From positions 1-33,437 of the forward strand of contig JAZQAG010000011.1 of the NCBI GenBank assembly GCA_045545095.1: a DNA stretch of 33,437 nt. The letters run 5' to 3'. Source of the DNA: Phocaeicola_A sp045545095 (GTDB lineage Bacteria; Bacteroidota; Bacteroidia; Bacteroidales; Bacteroidaceae). The translations under genes and the position numbers were made by a program. The notes under the pieces were generated by a model. That model was not told the origin of the DNA. It did not search any database and was given only the letters and a program-made list of their open reading frames with translations. Below, piece by piece: positions 8,017 through 16,599 of the stretch (within the stretch, counting starts at the first letter, position 1; each line of letters starts with the position of its first letter).

Positions 8017-9525
8017 TTATTCTTGCGAAAGGTCAACGGCAAAGTTCACACGTTTTCCTGAAGGCATAATGCCTGTGATGAAGAGTACTTGCTCTGGTGA
8101 TTGGGATGCACTCTTCAATACATCTTCCAAATCTGTCACTTTGCGAAGAGGTTGGTTATTAGCCTTCAATAAAATCACTCCCTTGCGGATACCGGCATCT
8201 TTCATCTTGCCATCAGTCACACCTGTCACTTGCAGGCCATATCCCAAGTTCAGTTGACGTTTCAACTCATCGGGCAATTCCTTGAAAGCAGCACCAAGGA
8301 GATCCATATCCACATTCTTCACAACCTTGGTATTTCCTTGAGCGTTCTTCAACTCTACATCTACACTCTTCTCTTTCTTATCACGGATAAGTTTTACCTT
8401 CACTTTGTCACCCGGACGATGCTTGGCCAGTTCTTCCTGAAGTTCAGGCATAGCTTTTATAGTCTTGTTATCTATACCAACAATCACATCATTAACCTGT
8501 ATATCGGCCGCAGCAGCAGATCCACCTTCCATTACTTCACCAACCCATACACCATCGATAACACCCAGCTCTTCAGCCTTTTTCTTCATTTCGTCATCGA
8601 AATGGAGGCTGAGGGTCTTTCCACTGATACCTAACAAAGCACGTTGCACGGTGCCATATTCTTTCAAGTCGGTTACAACTTTGGTCATAATACTGGTAGG
8701 AATAGCAAATCCATATCCGGCATAAGAACCTGTAGGCGAAGAAAGGACAGAGTTGATACCAACTAATTCTCCTTTAGCATTTACCAAAGCACCTCCACTA
8801 TTTCCTTGATTAATAGCTGCATCCGTTTGAATGAATGATTCGATGCCGTTGTTATATACTCCCAATGAACGTGCCTTGGCGCTGACAATACCTGCTGTTA
8901 CCGTAGAGTTGAGGTTGAAAGGATTACCTACAGCTAATACCCATTCGCCAATTTTCAATGCATCAGAGTCTCCCACAGGGATAGTTGGCAGTTCATCTTC
9001 AGCTTCGATTTTAACAAGCGCTAAATCTGTATTAGGGTCGGTTCCGATGATGCGTCCCACAAATTCGCGGCTATCGTTCAACTTCACACTGATTTCGTCG
9101 GCTCCCTCGATTACATGGTTATTTGTTACAATGTATCCGTCAGTAGAAATTATGACTCCCGAACCAAAGCCAACACGTGGTTGGGTCTGTACTTGGCGCT
9201 GACGTCCACCTTGGGGATTTCCAAAAAAGAAATCGAAAATATCCATTGGCTGTTGAACTGTCTGAACTTTACCCAATTGGGTTGATTTGATATGAACAAC
9301 AGCATTGACAGATGCTTCGGCAGCCTTGGTCAAATCCATGGCGCCGGCAGAAGAACTGCCAAATACGGTGGGTATAGCTTGGGCGGCTTGGGGGAATTGC
9401 TCTACAAAAGAAGTCGGTTCTGTTCTCTCTTCTGGCATCAGAGCATAAGTGGTTGCTCCAGCTACGGCGGCACTCAATATGGCAACCGCAAAGAATTTAC
9501 CTACGTTTTTAGTTGTCTGTTTCAT
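8017..9525 (-). CDS. htrA: Periplasmic serine protease, HtrA/DegP (Do) family
   Basis: This envelope quality-control protease and chaperone has 502 residues. An N-terminal hydrophobic segment (about residues 10-28) acts as signal peptide or anchor. The trypsin-like domain carries the triad His137 (TNNHV), Asp167 (NTDLALV) and Ser243 (GNSGGALVN). Two PDZ domains follow, at about residues 290-390 and 400-495 (VMEGGSAAAADIQVNDVIVG; GVTDGKMKDAGIRKGVILLK). Length and architecture match DegP/DegQ. It lies upstream of rpoD on the same strand but has its own -7 box and terminator. The phenylalanine- and glycine-rich loop FDFFFGNPQGG (about residues 97-107) is the usual LA-loop region. Confidence 0.96.
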   Translation of the reverse strand: MKQTTKNVGKFFAVAILSAAVAGATTYALMPEERTEPTSFVEQFPQAAQAIPTVFGSSSAGAMDLTKAAEASVNAVVHIKSTQLGKVQTVQQPMDIFDFFFGNPQGGRQRQVQTQPRVGFGSGVIISTDGYIVTNNHVIEGADEISVKLNDSREFVGRIIGTDPNTDLALVKIEAEDELPTIPVGDSDALKIGEWVLAVGNPFNLNSTVTAGIVSAKARSLGVYNNGIESFIQTDAAINQGNSGGALVNAKGELVGINSVLSSPTGSYAGYGFAIPTSIMTKVVTDLKEYGTVQRALLGISGKTLSLHFDDEMKKKAEELGVIDGVWVGEVMEGGSAAAADIQVNDVIVGIDNKTIKAMPELQEELAKHRPGDKVKVKLIRDKKEKSVDVELKNAQGNTKVVKNVDMDLLGAAFKELPDELKRQLNLGYGLQVTGVTDGKMKDAGIRKGVILLKANNQPLRKVTDLEDVLKSASQSPEQVLFITGIMPSGKRVNFAVDLSQE

Positions 9526-9579
9526 AATTAATATAGTTTAAATTGTTAATTCTAATATTTGGTTTAACATTTACGAAGG

Positions 9580-9587
9580 CAAATGTA
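9580..9587 (-). promoter_or_regulatory. Probable -7 box of htrA
   Basis: TACATTTG on the minus strand matches TAnnTTTG and lies about 55 nt upstream of the htrA start codon. The -33 element is not clear. Confidence 0.5.
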
Positions 9588-9720
9588 TGAACAAAAAACG
9601 TATGCTCATATGCTTTGCTGCGCTTTTTTGTTCACTTTTAACAATGTAACGTATTTGCTTAACAGCCATTAAACGGCTATGCCTCTGTTTTTACATTTAT
9701 TCAACAAACTATCCTCATTC

Positions 9721-9752
9721 TTTGTTCTGTCTTCAAAAAGGTTGTATCTTTG
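9721..9752 (+). promoter_or_regulatory. Promoter of rnpB
   Basis: A -33 TTTG (9721-9724) and a -7 TATCTTTG (9745-9752) are separated by 20 nt. The predicted start is around 9758, exactly at the 5' strand of the RNase P P1 helix. Confidence 0.85.
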
Positions 9753-9757
9753 CACCC

Positions 9758-10125
9758 AGAAAGCAGTCGGACGGCTTGTCGCTGGCATACTCGTGATGCG
9801 AGAGGAAAGTCCGGGCAGCACAGGGCATCCCACTTGTTAATGGCAAGCAATCCGTGAGGGTTGAGTAGTGGAGAAGAAAATAACCGCCCCCTCTTTTGGA
9901 GGAGGTAAGGGTGAGAAGGTGAGGTAAGGGCTCACCAGTCGTGTGGTGACATACGGGCTGTCCACCTTGGGAGTTGTAAGATCATGTAAACCGGCGTTAT
10001 GAGGGTTGCCCGCCCCATGTCGGAGGGTAGATCGCTGGAGCCATATCGGTGACGGATGGCGTAGATAAATGACAGGCGCCTCTTTCGGGAGGTACAGAAC
10101 CCGGCTTATAGGCCGGCTGCTTTCT
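9758..10125 (+). ncRNA. rnpB: RNase P RNA (type A)
   Basis: This is the catalytic RNA of RNase P, which matures the 5' ends of tRNAs. The 5' segment gaaagcagtcgg pairs with ccggctgctttc at the 3' end to form P1. The universally conserved gaggaaagtccgggc lies near 9810, and the conserved 3' part acagaacccggcttat near 10094 supplies the other strand of P4. About 368 nt is a normal length. It has an ideal promoter, and the YihY gene begins only about 20 bp after its 3' end, so that gene is probably read through from it or from a promoter inside rnpB. Confidence 0.95.
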
Positions 10126-10146
10126 TTTAATTTTTGGAGTTAAAGG

Positions 10147-11469
10147 ATGAAACTGATAATGACCTTTAAAGACCTGCGCAAATTTCTCGATGAAGAGATT
10201 TGGCGTGTGACGAAAGAGGATGTCAATCCCCTCACCTATCGTTTGTATAATGTACTGAAAGTGTTGATGCTGACGGTGCAACGATTCATGCGTGACCGCA
10301 TTGTCAATCGTGCTTCGGCGCTCACCTATAGCACGCTTCTCTCTATTGTCCCAATCTTTGCTATCCTGTTTGCTATCGCCCGCGGCTTTGGTTTTTCCAA
10401 TCTTATGGAGATGCAGATACGTCAAGGATTTGAAGGTCAGAGTCTCGTTGTGGAGACACTGCTCGGGTGGATTGATTCATACCTTGAACATGCCAAGAGT
10501 GGGGTATTTATTGGAGTAGGTCTTGTCATGTTGCTTTGGACAGTGCTTACGCTGACAGATAACATTGAGCGGAACTTCAACCAAATATGGCAAGTGAAGA
10601 AACCAAGAAGCCTTTTCCGTAAAATTACGGACTACTTTTCTATTTTCCTTCTTTTGCCTATCCTGATAGTTGTGTCGGGTGGTCTTTCGGTCTTTATGAC
10701 TACCATGTTGAAGGATTTAGAACAGTTTGAACTGATGGCTCCTTTTGTGAAGTTCCTTGTACGTTCTATCCCCTTTGCTTTCACCTCCATGATGCTGATA
10801 GCCCTTTACGTATTTATGCCAAATACCAAGGTGAAGCTTCGTAACGCCCTATTGCCAGGAATCGTAGCCGGTATAGCTTTCCAATTTTTACAATACTTCT
10901 ATATCAATAGTCAGATATGGGTGGCCAATTATAATGCTATCTACGGTTCTTTTGCCGCCATACCGCTTTTCCTCTTGTGGACGCAAATTTCGTGGTGTAT
11001 CTGTTTATTCGGTGCCCAATTGACCTATGCCAGTCAGAATGTGGAAAATTACAACTTTGAAAAAGATGCCCGCAATATCAGCCGTCGTTATCATGATTTT
11101 CTTTGTATCCTGATGATGAGTGCCGTTTGCAAGCGTTTTGCCAATGGCGAACATCCTTATACGGCCGATGAACTCTCGCGTATGCACCGCATCCCTATCC
11201 GTATTGTCAATGAAATACTGTATGAGCTTCAGGATTTGGAATTACTCTATCCGGTACTCGATGACGAAAAGAGTGATAATACGATATATCTGCCTGCTGA
11301 AGATACTTGTCGATTGACGGTGCGCGAAGTTCTCAAGCGTATTGATACTGACGGATCTGAAAACTTCAAGATTGACCATACGGGCGAATACAGTCACGAA
11401 TGGCAAGCTCTTGCACGTGCTAAGGAGGCATACTACAAGGAAAGTGAAGTGTTGTTGAAGGAATTGTAG
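10147..11469 (+). CDS. YihY/BrkB-family inner-membrane protein
   Basis: This 440-residue protein belongs to the YihY (formerly RNase BN) / BrkB family. It has about six membrane helices between residues 50 and 290, with the family features RASALTYSTLLSIVPIFAI and NFNQIWQVKKPRSLFRKI. GSFAAIPLFLLWTQISW and LFGAQLTYASQN are also typical. A C-terminal cytoplasmic extension (about residues 310-440, with YTADELSRMHRIPIRIVNEIL) looks like a winged-helix-type domain, seen in longer family members. The transported substrate or exact role is not established for this family. Another ATG twelve bases downstream (10159) is a possible start. Confidence 0.9.
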   Translation: MKLIMTFKDLRKFLDEEIWRVTKEDVNPLTYRLYNVLKVLMLTVQRFMRDRIVNRASALTYSTLLSIVPIFAILFAIARGFGFSNLMEMQIRQGFEGQSLVVETLLGWIDSYLEHAKSGVFIGVGLVMLLWTVLTLTDNIERNFNQIWQVKKPRSLFRKITDYFSIFLLLPILIVVSGGLSVFMTTMLKDLEQFELMAPFVKFLVRSIPFAFTSMMLIALYVFMPNTKVKLRNALLPGIVAGIAFQFLQYFYINSQIWVANYNAIYGSFAAIPLFLLWTQISWCICLFGAQLTYASQNVENYNFEKDARNISRRYHDFLCILMMSAVCKRFANGEHPYTADELSRMHRIPIRIVNEILYELQDLELLYPVLDDEKSDNTIYLPAEDTCRLTVREVLKRIDTDGSENFKIDHTGEYSHEWQALARAKEAYYKESEVLLKEL

Positions 11470-11488
11470 AGGGAGAAGCTCTCCCTCT
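11468..11488. other. Perfect 9-bp hairpin at the yihY stop codon
   Basis: Arms 11468-11476 and 11480-11488 pair perfectly around a 3-nt loop, overlapping the yihY stop codon. There is no T tract on either side, so it is not a classical intrinsic terminator. It may stop or protect transcripts in this convergent gap with the nitroreductase. Confidence 0.55.
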
Positions 11489-11522
11489 TGGGAAAAGCAG
11501 GGGATGAGGTCCGTTCCTGTTC

Positions 11523-12059
11523 TTAATATTTATTATACGCAATCACCTTTTCTTTCGGTTTGCGCACCTTTTGTTTCTTGGGCTTCAGGGAGTATCCGAT
11601 GGTGATGTCCAGCAAAAGGCGTTTTTTCTGAGGGATGCCCAACAATTCTTTGATTCCCTTTTCATCAAACCATCCGAGGATACACGAGCCGAGTCCTTCG
11701 GCTTCGGCGGCCAGCGAGATGTGGCTGGCGGCAATGCCTATATCCACAAGAGGGAAATATTTGTCTTTGATTTTGCTACCGAGGAGCGAAGTGATATTCA
11801 TGCTCTCCTCTACGATAAGGATGTGTACGGGAGCATCTTTAGCAAACTTGTTCATACCAAGTCCTGCCGATGCCTTGCCGACCTTTATGGCTAATTCGGG
11901 GTCGGTTACTACTACAAACTTCCATGGTTGGGCATTGCAGGCCGAGGGAGCCAACCGGGCAGCTTCCAATATCCGCTCAAGTTTTTCCGACTCTACGGGA
12001 CGGGTCTTGTCGTACGCACGGTCGCTCTGGCGTGCTTTGACTAATTCAAGAAAATCCAT
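11523..12059 (-). CDS. Nitroreductase-family FMN oxidoreductase
   Basis: This 178-residue single-domain protein of the FMN-dependent nitroreductase family uses NAD(P)H to reduce nitro compounds, quinones or similar acceptors. The N-terminal FMN-binding signature KARQSDRAYDKTRPV, the central RLAPSACNAQPWKFVVV and the C-terminal AEAEGLGSCILGWFDEKGIKELLGIP are typical. It ends in a lysine-rich tail (KPKKQKVRKPKEKVIAYN). It is convergent with yihY and lies upstream of the riboflavin synthase gene's neighbourhood, a fitting context for a flavoenzyme, but the 91-bp gap to ribE is filled by a repeat. The native substrate cannot be told. Confidence 0.92.
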   Translation of the reverse strand: MDFLELVKARQSDRAYDKTRPVESEKLERILEAARLAPSACNAQPWKFVVVTDPELAIKVGKASAGLGMNKFAKDAPVHILIVEESMNITSLLGSKIKDKYFPLVDIGIAASHISLAAEAEGLGSCILGWFDEKGIKELLGIPQKKRLLLDITIGYSLKPKKQKVRKPKEKVIAYNKY

Positions 12060-12065
12060 ATTTAG

Positions 12066-12145
12066 TTATTGGTGACAAGCTACGAGCTACGAGTGGGTTG
12101 TCAGTGCCGTATAGCAACTTGTCACTTATCACTCGTAGCTTTTCT
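12066..12145. repeat. Intergenic micro-repeat element with inverted repeats
   Basis: The gap between the nitroreductase and ribE is built of nested inverted repeats. AGCTACGAGTG (12085-12095) has a perfect reverse complement at 12130-12140, and GTGACAAG (12072-12079) has one at 12118-12125. The 55-nt core 12078-12132 begins agctacgagctacgagtg and ends gtcacttatcac. Both ends recur at the same 55-nt distance inside the GH43 gene (18002-18056). Confidence 0.8.
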
Positions 12146-12150
12146 CTCTA

Positions 12151-12750
12151 TCAATATTGATTAATCCGGCTGATATATTTGCCAATGATGTCGAATTCAA
12201 TGTTCACACGGCTTCCCACCTTGAAAGCATGGAAGTTGGTGTGCTCGTAGGTGTAAGGGATGATGGCCACTTGGAAGGTATCATCCGTAGGGTTGCAAAC
12301 CGTCAGGCTCACTCCGTTTACTGTGACCGACCCTTTGTCAACCGTCAGGTATCCACGGCGTGCCATTTCGCGGTCGAAGGTATATTTGAACGTGAAGTAC
12401 CAACTGCCCTCGGCATCGTCTATAGCAATACATTCGGCTGTCTGGTCAACATGGCCTTGTACAATGTGGCCGTCCAATCGTCCGTTCATCATCATCGAGC
12501 GCTCTACATTCACCTCATCGCCTACGTTCAGAAATCCTAAATTAGAGCGTTCAATAGTCTCTTTCATGGCTGTCACTGTATAGGTGCCATTCTCTATTTT
12601 CACGACTGTGAGACACACACCATTGTGCGCTACGCTTTGGTCGATTTTCAGTTCGTCCACAAATGAACATTTCATTGTCAGGTGCAGGTTCTCCTGTTCC
12701 TTTACTAATGCCACTACGGTGGCTGTTTCTTCTACTATTCCTGAAAACAT
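12151..12750 (-). CDS. ribE: Riboflavin synthase (alpha chain)
   Basis: This enzyme catalyses dismutation of two 6,7-dimethyl-8-ribityllumazine molecules to riboflavin, the last step of riboflavin synthesis. The 199 residues consist of two lumazine-binding repeats (about 1-96 and 97-190). The hallmark MFSGIVEE starts the first repeat, VAHNGVCLTVV lies in it, and VTVNGVSLTV in the second marks the duplication. It lies downstream of the sirtuin gene on the same strand with an 86-bp gap. Family identification is secure; length is typical (about 200). Confidence 0.96.
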   Translation of the reverse strand: MFSGIVEETATVVALVKEQENLHLTMKCSFVDELKIDQSVAHNGVCLTVVKIENGTYTVTAMKETIERSNLGFLNVGDEVNVERSMMMNGRLDGHIVQGHVDQTAECIAIDDAEGSWYFTFKYTFDREMARRGYLTVDKGSVTVNGVSLTVCNPTDDTFQVAIIPYTYEHTNFHAFKVGSRVNIEFDIIGKYISRINQY

Positions 12751-12836
12751 GATATTGTTTACTATAATGATTACTAAGCAAAGATAGCGAATAATAATTC
12801 AAATACCTTCCTTCACTTCTTTTATTTCATATTCTT

Positions 12837-13541
12837 TCACCCTTTCAACGTCTCCCATAATTCTTTCACACCTTCTGAGGCACCTTTTTGGATGATGTTG
12901 ATGGGGCGGTCGGCATTCACGCGCACTTCGTTCGGATCGATAAGGTAAACTTCGCATTGGGGGGAGGCATAATGCAGCAATCCGGCGGCGGGATAGACGT
13001 TCATTGATGTACCAATGATGACCAGTATGTCGGCTTTTTCTACATAATCCACCGCCACTTCAATGGCAGGCACTGCTTCGCCAAACCATACGATGAAGGG
13101 GCGTAACTGGGAGCCATCTTTGGCCAAGTCGCCAATCTTCACTTCCCATTCCTCAGGCTTCAATTCTTGGATGAAGTCAGGGTTGTTCGGCTGGCGGCTC
13201 GAAGTCACCTTCATCAGTTCGCCATGCAGGTGGATGATGTGCGAACTTCCTGCCCGTTCGTGCAGGTTATCTACATTTTGTGTAATCACGGTGATGTCGA
13301 AGTCCTTCTCCATCTCAGCCAACAGGAGGTGTCCCTGATTGGGGTCCACGTGTTGCAACTGGCGACGCCGTTCGTTGTAGAAACGTGTCACTAACTCGGG
13401 GTCGCGTGCATATCCCTCGGGGGTTGCAACGGCCTCTACCGGATACTGTTCCCAAAGTCCGCCTGCATCGCGAAACGTACTGATACCACTTTCGGCACTC
13501 ATACCAGCACCTGATAAAACGACCAATCTCTTTTTATTCAT
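12837..13541 (-). CDS. cobB: NAD-dependent protein deacylase (sirtuin, CobB/SIRT5-like)
   Basis: This predicted NAD-dependent protein-lysine deacylase has 234 residues. The NAD-binding motif GAGMSAESGISTFRD (residues 11-25), TQNVDNLHERAG (88-98) and the catalytic His106 in HLHGEL are present. Tyr55 and Arg58 in FYNERRRQL match the Tyr-x-x-Arg pair that reads succinyl or malonyl groups in class III sirtuins, so desuccinylase activity is likely. The four zinc-binding cysteines of classical sirtuins are absent: the whole protein has one cysteine, in PQCEVYLID near the C-terminus. Confidence 0.93.
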   Translation of the reverse strand: MNKKRLVVLSGAGMSAESGISTFRDAGGLWEQYPVEAVATPEGYARDPELVTRFYNERRRQLQHVDPNQGHLLLAEMEKDFDITVITQNVDNLHERAGSSHIIHLHGELMKVTSSRQPNNPDFIQELKPEEWEVKIGDLAKDGSQLRPFIVWFGEAVPAIEVAVDYVEKADILVIIGTSMNVYPAAGLLHYASPQCEVYLIDPNEVRVNADRPINIIQKGASEGVKELWETLKG

Positions 13542-13567
13542 AAAAGTATCGTTTTTTTGTGATAATT

Positions 13568-13597
13568 CACGCCCTTACTTCTTCATGTTAAGGCGTG
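13568..13597. other. Short hairpin after the pectate lyase gene
   Basis: CACGCC (13568-13573) pairs with GGCGTG (13592-13597), extended by a partial TTA/TAA match. It lies between the sirtuin start and the pectate lyase stop. There is no proper T tract on the minus strand, so a terminator role is only possible. Confidence 0.4.
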
Positions 13598-13606
13598 TAT
13601 ATTTAT

Positions 13607-15334
13607 TTATGGAATTACCACCTTGCTTACATGTTTCTTTCCATTTTCACATATATCCATGCGGATGAAGATACCATGTGACGGTGTTTCTACACGCATG
13701 CCCTGCAAGTTGAAGTATTGTGTTTCTATAACACGGCCGGCAGTGATTTCTGTTATGAAGTTGGCTTCGCCATCAATTGCAGCTACGTATGTACCGTCAG
13801 CTTTAGTGTAGGCAGGATAATATTCTTGAACAGCATCGATAGCATCGGCATTACCAGCTATCATAATATCTTGTACCAAACTGTTCATATAGACTTCAAG
13901 ATTTGTATAATAGCCTTTGGGATCAATGGTGTATTGGCTGGCATCGGTGAGTTTGGGATTCAAACCATTAGCTGTTTCCCAATCATCGGGCATTCCATCT
14001 TTATCAGTATCTGTCGGTTTGGTTTCTTTGTTAAGTACGGGCCATCCGCCTACATCATTTTGTGTGTCAATGATTCCGGGTTTTCCAGTTACACTTCCCG
14101 TATAGACTACTTCTCCTGTTTCGGCTTCTTGAGCATAACGTGCATCAACGGCATCTCTTCTGTATGAAGCACCTGCATAAGCCAATACTTTCTCGAAAGC
14201 TACGGTAGCACTATGCGTAGTCACTTCACCGGCATCTATTGGCTCTTCTATTTTGATGGGGATATTACCGGCTCCTTCGCCGTAGTAGTTTTCGGAGTCG
14301 TTCACACACTTGACACCATTAACGGTTGGCAGGCCGCTATCGTAAACAACTCCCTTCCAGTCGTAATTCTCGGCATTCTCGCCAGCGGCGGTAACATAGT
14401 TGCCATTGATGTAGTAGCGGCTGGTGTAGTTGGGGAATGGGTTGTCTCCACCATTACTGCTGTCCGACTTGGATATTTGGGTCACTCTTGTCTTGTTTGT
14501 TGTTGCTGGGCCCGCTTTGTAGTAATTGTTGACCATGTTGATGTATCCACCTCCAGGACCTCCATAGCATCCGCCTGTACCCCAATTGAACATGACGCAG
14601 TTACGGAAGTCAACACGTTCGGCTTGAATGGTATTGGGATATTTGGAAGTGTCATATCCACTCCAATTATATCTGGCTCCATTGAAGCGAGGGACACGGT
14701 TTTGCAAGTGTAGCAGGAAGTTGTGATGGAACGAAGCCTCTTTGCCTCCCCATATGCCACCGTATCCATGTGCACCCTTGTCGTGTCCGGCGTTAGTCAG
14801 TGCTTCAGCTATGGTACACCATTGCATGGTGAATGTACGGTTATCATAGAACGATGCCACTTCGTCGATACTCCAACTGAATGAGCAGTGGTCGAGCATG
14901 ATATTTTTTCTTTGACGCCCCCAAATGGCATCTGCCCCATCGTTGATATCAACGGCATTGCCACGACGGAAACGGACGAAGCGGATAATTACATTGTCGG
15001 CTGCTACCGTTACAGTGTAGTTGGCCAAAGTTATACCGTCACCAGGTGCAGTCTGTCCGGCTACGGTAACATTACCTTTTGAAATTTTTAAGTCAGATTT
15101 CAAATTGATAGTACCGCTTACATCGAAGACAATAGTTCGTTTTCCGCTTTTTCCTAAAGCTTCACGCAACGAGCCTGTGCCGCTGTCGTTAAGGTTTGTT
15201 ACATGGTAAATGGTTCCTCCTCGTCCGCCAGTGATATATCTAGCAAAACCTTCTGCTCCAGGGAATGCCGGAGCCTGTGCAAATACTGTACTTGCAAAGA
15301 TTGTAGCTAATGCTGTAATTAGTTGTTTTTTCAT
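13607..15334 (-). CDS. Secreted pectate lyase-like protein (PL1 type) with C-terminal tail domain
   Basis: This predicted pectate or pectin lyase cleaves polygalacturonan by beta-elimination. The start is placed at MKKQLITALATIFASTVFAQ (15334), giving 575 residues and a clean signal peptide; the 19 residues encoded upstream are not signal-like. The parallel beta-helix domain (about residues 20-330) has the lineage motifs FPGAEGFARYITGGRGG and TNLNDSGTGSLREAL. Further motifs are GQTAPGDGITLANY and VPRFNGARYNW, which carries the likely catalytic arginine. A calcium-type DTDKDGMPDDWE repeat lies near the end. The last about 45 residues (YFNLQGMRVETPSHGIFIRM...) resemble the short C-terminal domains common on secreted Bacteroidales proteins. 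It is divergent from GH53. Confidence 0.85.
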   Translation of the reverse strand: MKKQLITALATIFASTVFAQAPAFPGAEGFARYITGGRGGTIYHVTNLNDSGTGSLREALGKSGKRTIVFDVSGTINLKSDLKISKGNVTVAGQTAPGDGITLANYTVTVAADNVIIRFVRFRRGNAVDINDGADAIWGRQRKNIMLDHCSFSWSIDEVASFYDNRTFTMQWCTIAEALTNAGHDKGAHGYGGIWGGKEASFHHNFLLHLQNRVPRFNGARYNWSGYDTSKYPNTIQAERVDFRNCVMFNWGTGGCYGGPGGGYINMVNNYYKAGPATTNKTRVTQISKSDSSNGGDNPFPNYTSRYYINGNYVTAAGENAENYDWKGVVYDSGLPTVNGVKCVNDSENYYGEGAGNIPIKIEEPIDAGEVTTHSATVAFEKVLAYAGASYRRDAVDARYAQEAETGEVVYTGSVTGKPGIIDTQNDVGGWPVLNKETKPTDTDKDGMPDDWETANGLNPKLTDASQYTIDPKGYYTNLEVYMNSLVQDIMIAGNADAIDAVQEYYPAYTKADGTYVAAIDGEANFITEITAGRVIETQYFNLQGMRVETPSHGIFIRMDICENGKKHVSKVVIP

Positions 15335-15368
15335 GTGATAATCTTTTCTATATGTTCTATTTGGTTTG

Positions 15369-15426
15369 CAAATGTAATACTTAAAACCCAAAAATCACAA
15401 TTATTCAAAAAAAACAATTATTTTTG
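15369..15426. promoter_or_regulatory. Divergent promoter region between PL1 and GH53
   Basis: On the minus strand TACATTTG (15369-15376) fits the -7 box for the pectate lyase gene, with a TTG about 21 nt further upstream as a weak -33. On the plus strand TATTTTTG (15419-15426) fits the -7 box for the GH53 gene. The two lie within 60 bp, suggesting common control. Confidence 0.55.
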
Positions 15427-15485
15427 CTCGCAAATAAATGAAATACAATGTTGAAAACTTATTCAACGTTAAAATATTCTTAACC

Positions 15486-16592
15486 ATGAAAAAGATAACT
15501 TTTTTATCGCTCATTCTCTTTCTTACAATGGGATGCGCAACACAAAACGGGACAATTAAAGATTATTTTGTAAAAGGTGCCGACGTTGGTTTCCTTACCG
15601 GACAAGAGGCACGTGGACAAAAGTTTTACGACACTGGGGGAAACGAGCGCGAATGCCTGGAGCTGCTGAAGAATGATTATCAGATTTCGGCCATCCGCCT
15701 CCGCGTCTGGGTCAATCCGCGTGGTGGTTCGTGTGGTAAGGAAGAGGTGCTTGCCATGGCCTTACGTGCCAAGAAGTTGGATATGGACGTGATGATAGAT
15801 TTTCACTATAGCGACTGGTGGGCCGACCCAGCCAAGCAGCCTATCCCCAAGGCATGGATGGGACATTCGTTTGAAGAGATGAAGCAAGACCTTCGCAACC
15901 ACACCATCGAGGTGCTCACCCTCTTGAAAGAAAACGGCGTGGAGCCACGTTGGGTGCAAGTGGGAAACGAGACGGCAAACGGTATGCTGTGGAATGTGAA
16001 GACCAACGAACGTGGCTGGGAGATAAAGGATGAAAAGGGCAACACCACCGTCACCTATTCGATGGGCCACATCGAGACTCATCCCGAACAGTATGCCGGT
16101 TTTATTGGTGCGGGATACGATGCCGTGAAGGAGGTTTTCCCCAATGCCATCGTCATTGTCCATCTCGACCGCGGACACCTGCCCGAACTGTATGACCACA
16201 ACTTGGGCATCGTGCTCAAGCATGGTGGTAAGTTCGACATGATAGGCATGTCGCTTTACCCCTATTGGGCCATGCAAAGCGACTCTACGTTGCAAGCCGA
16301 CCAGATAATAACCGATTGCATGGCCAACATCCGCCGCGTGAGCGAAAAGTTCGGGTGTGACGTGATGATTGTAGAGACAGGCTTCGAAGTTGATGAACGT
16401 AATCCCGAAGTGATGGAGGAAGGCCGTCGCCAACTTGCCCGCGTCATCCGCGAAGCCCGCAACGAAACAAACGGACGTTGCCGTGGTGTATTTTATTGGG
16501 AGCCCCAATGTAATCCCCGGCAATACAAACTTGGAGCTTTCGATAGCAAAGGTACTCCCACCGTTATTATGGACGGATTTATTGAAAAATAA
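15486..16592 (+). CDS. GH53 endo-beta-1,4-galactanase, lipoprotein
   Basis: This predicted arabinogalactan endo-beta-1,4-galactanase cleaves the galactan side chains of rhamnogalacturonan I. The chosen start (MKKITFLSLILFLTMGC, 15486) gives a lipoprotein signal with Cys17, so the enzyme is probably membrane-anchored, perhaps at the surface. The start at 15438 would bury the signal behind 16 extra residues. The 368-residue (beta/alpha)8 enzyme shows GADVGFL, RLRVWVNPRGG and DFHYSDWWADPAKQ. The acid/base Glu162 lies in VQVGNETANGMLW and the nucleophile Glu297 in MIVETGFE. Only 7 bp separate it from the GH43 gene, indicating an operon. Confidence 0.95.
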   Translation: MKKITFLSLILFLTMGCATQNGTIKDYFVKGADVGFLTGQEARGQKFYDTGGNERECLELLKNDYQISAIRLRVWVNPRGGSCGKEEVLAMALRAKKLDMDVMIDFHYSDWWADPAKQPIPKAWMGHSFEEMKQDLRNHTIEVLTLLKENGVEPRWVQVGNETANGMLWNVKTNERGWEIKDEKGNTTVTYSMGHIETHPEQYAGFIGAGYDAVKEVFPNAIVIVHLDRGHLPELYDHNLGIVLKHGGKFDMIGMSLYPYWAMQSDSTLQADQIITDCMANIRRVSEKFGCDVMIVETGFEVDERNPEVMEEGRRQLARVIREARNETNGRCRGVFYWEPQCNPRQYKLGAFDSKGTPTVIMDGFIEK

Positions 16593-16599
16593 GTAGAAT

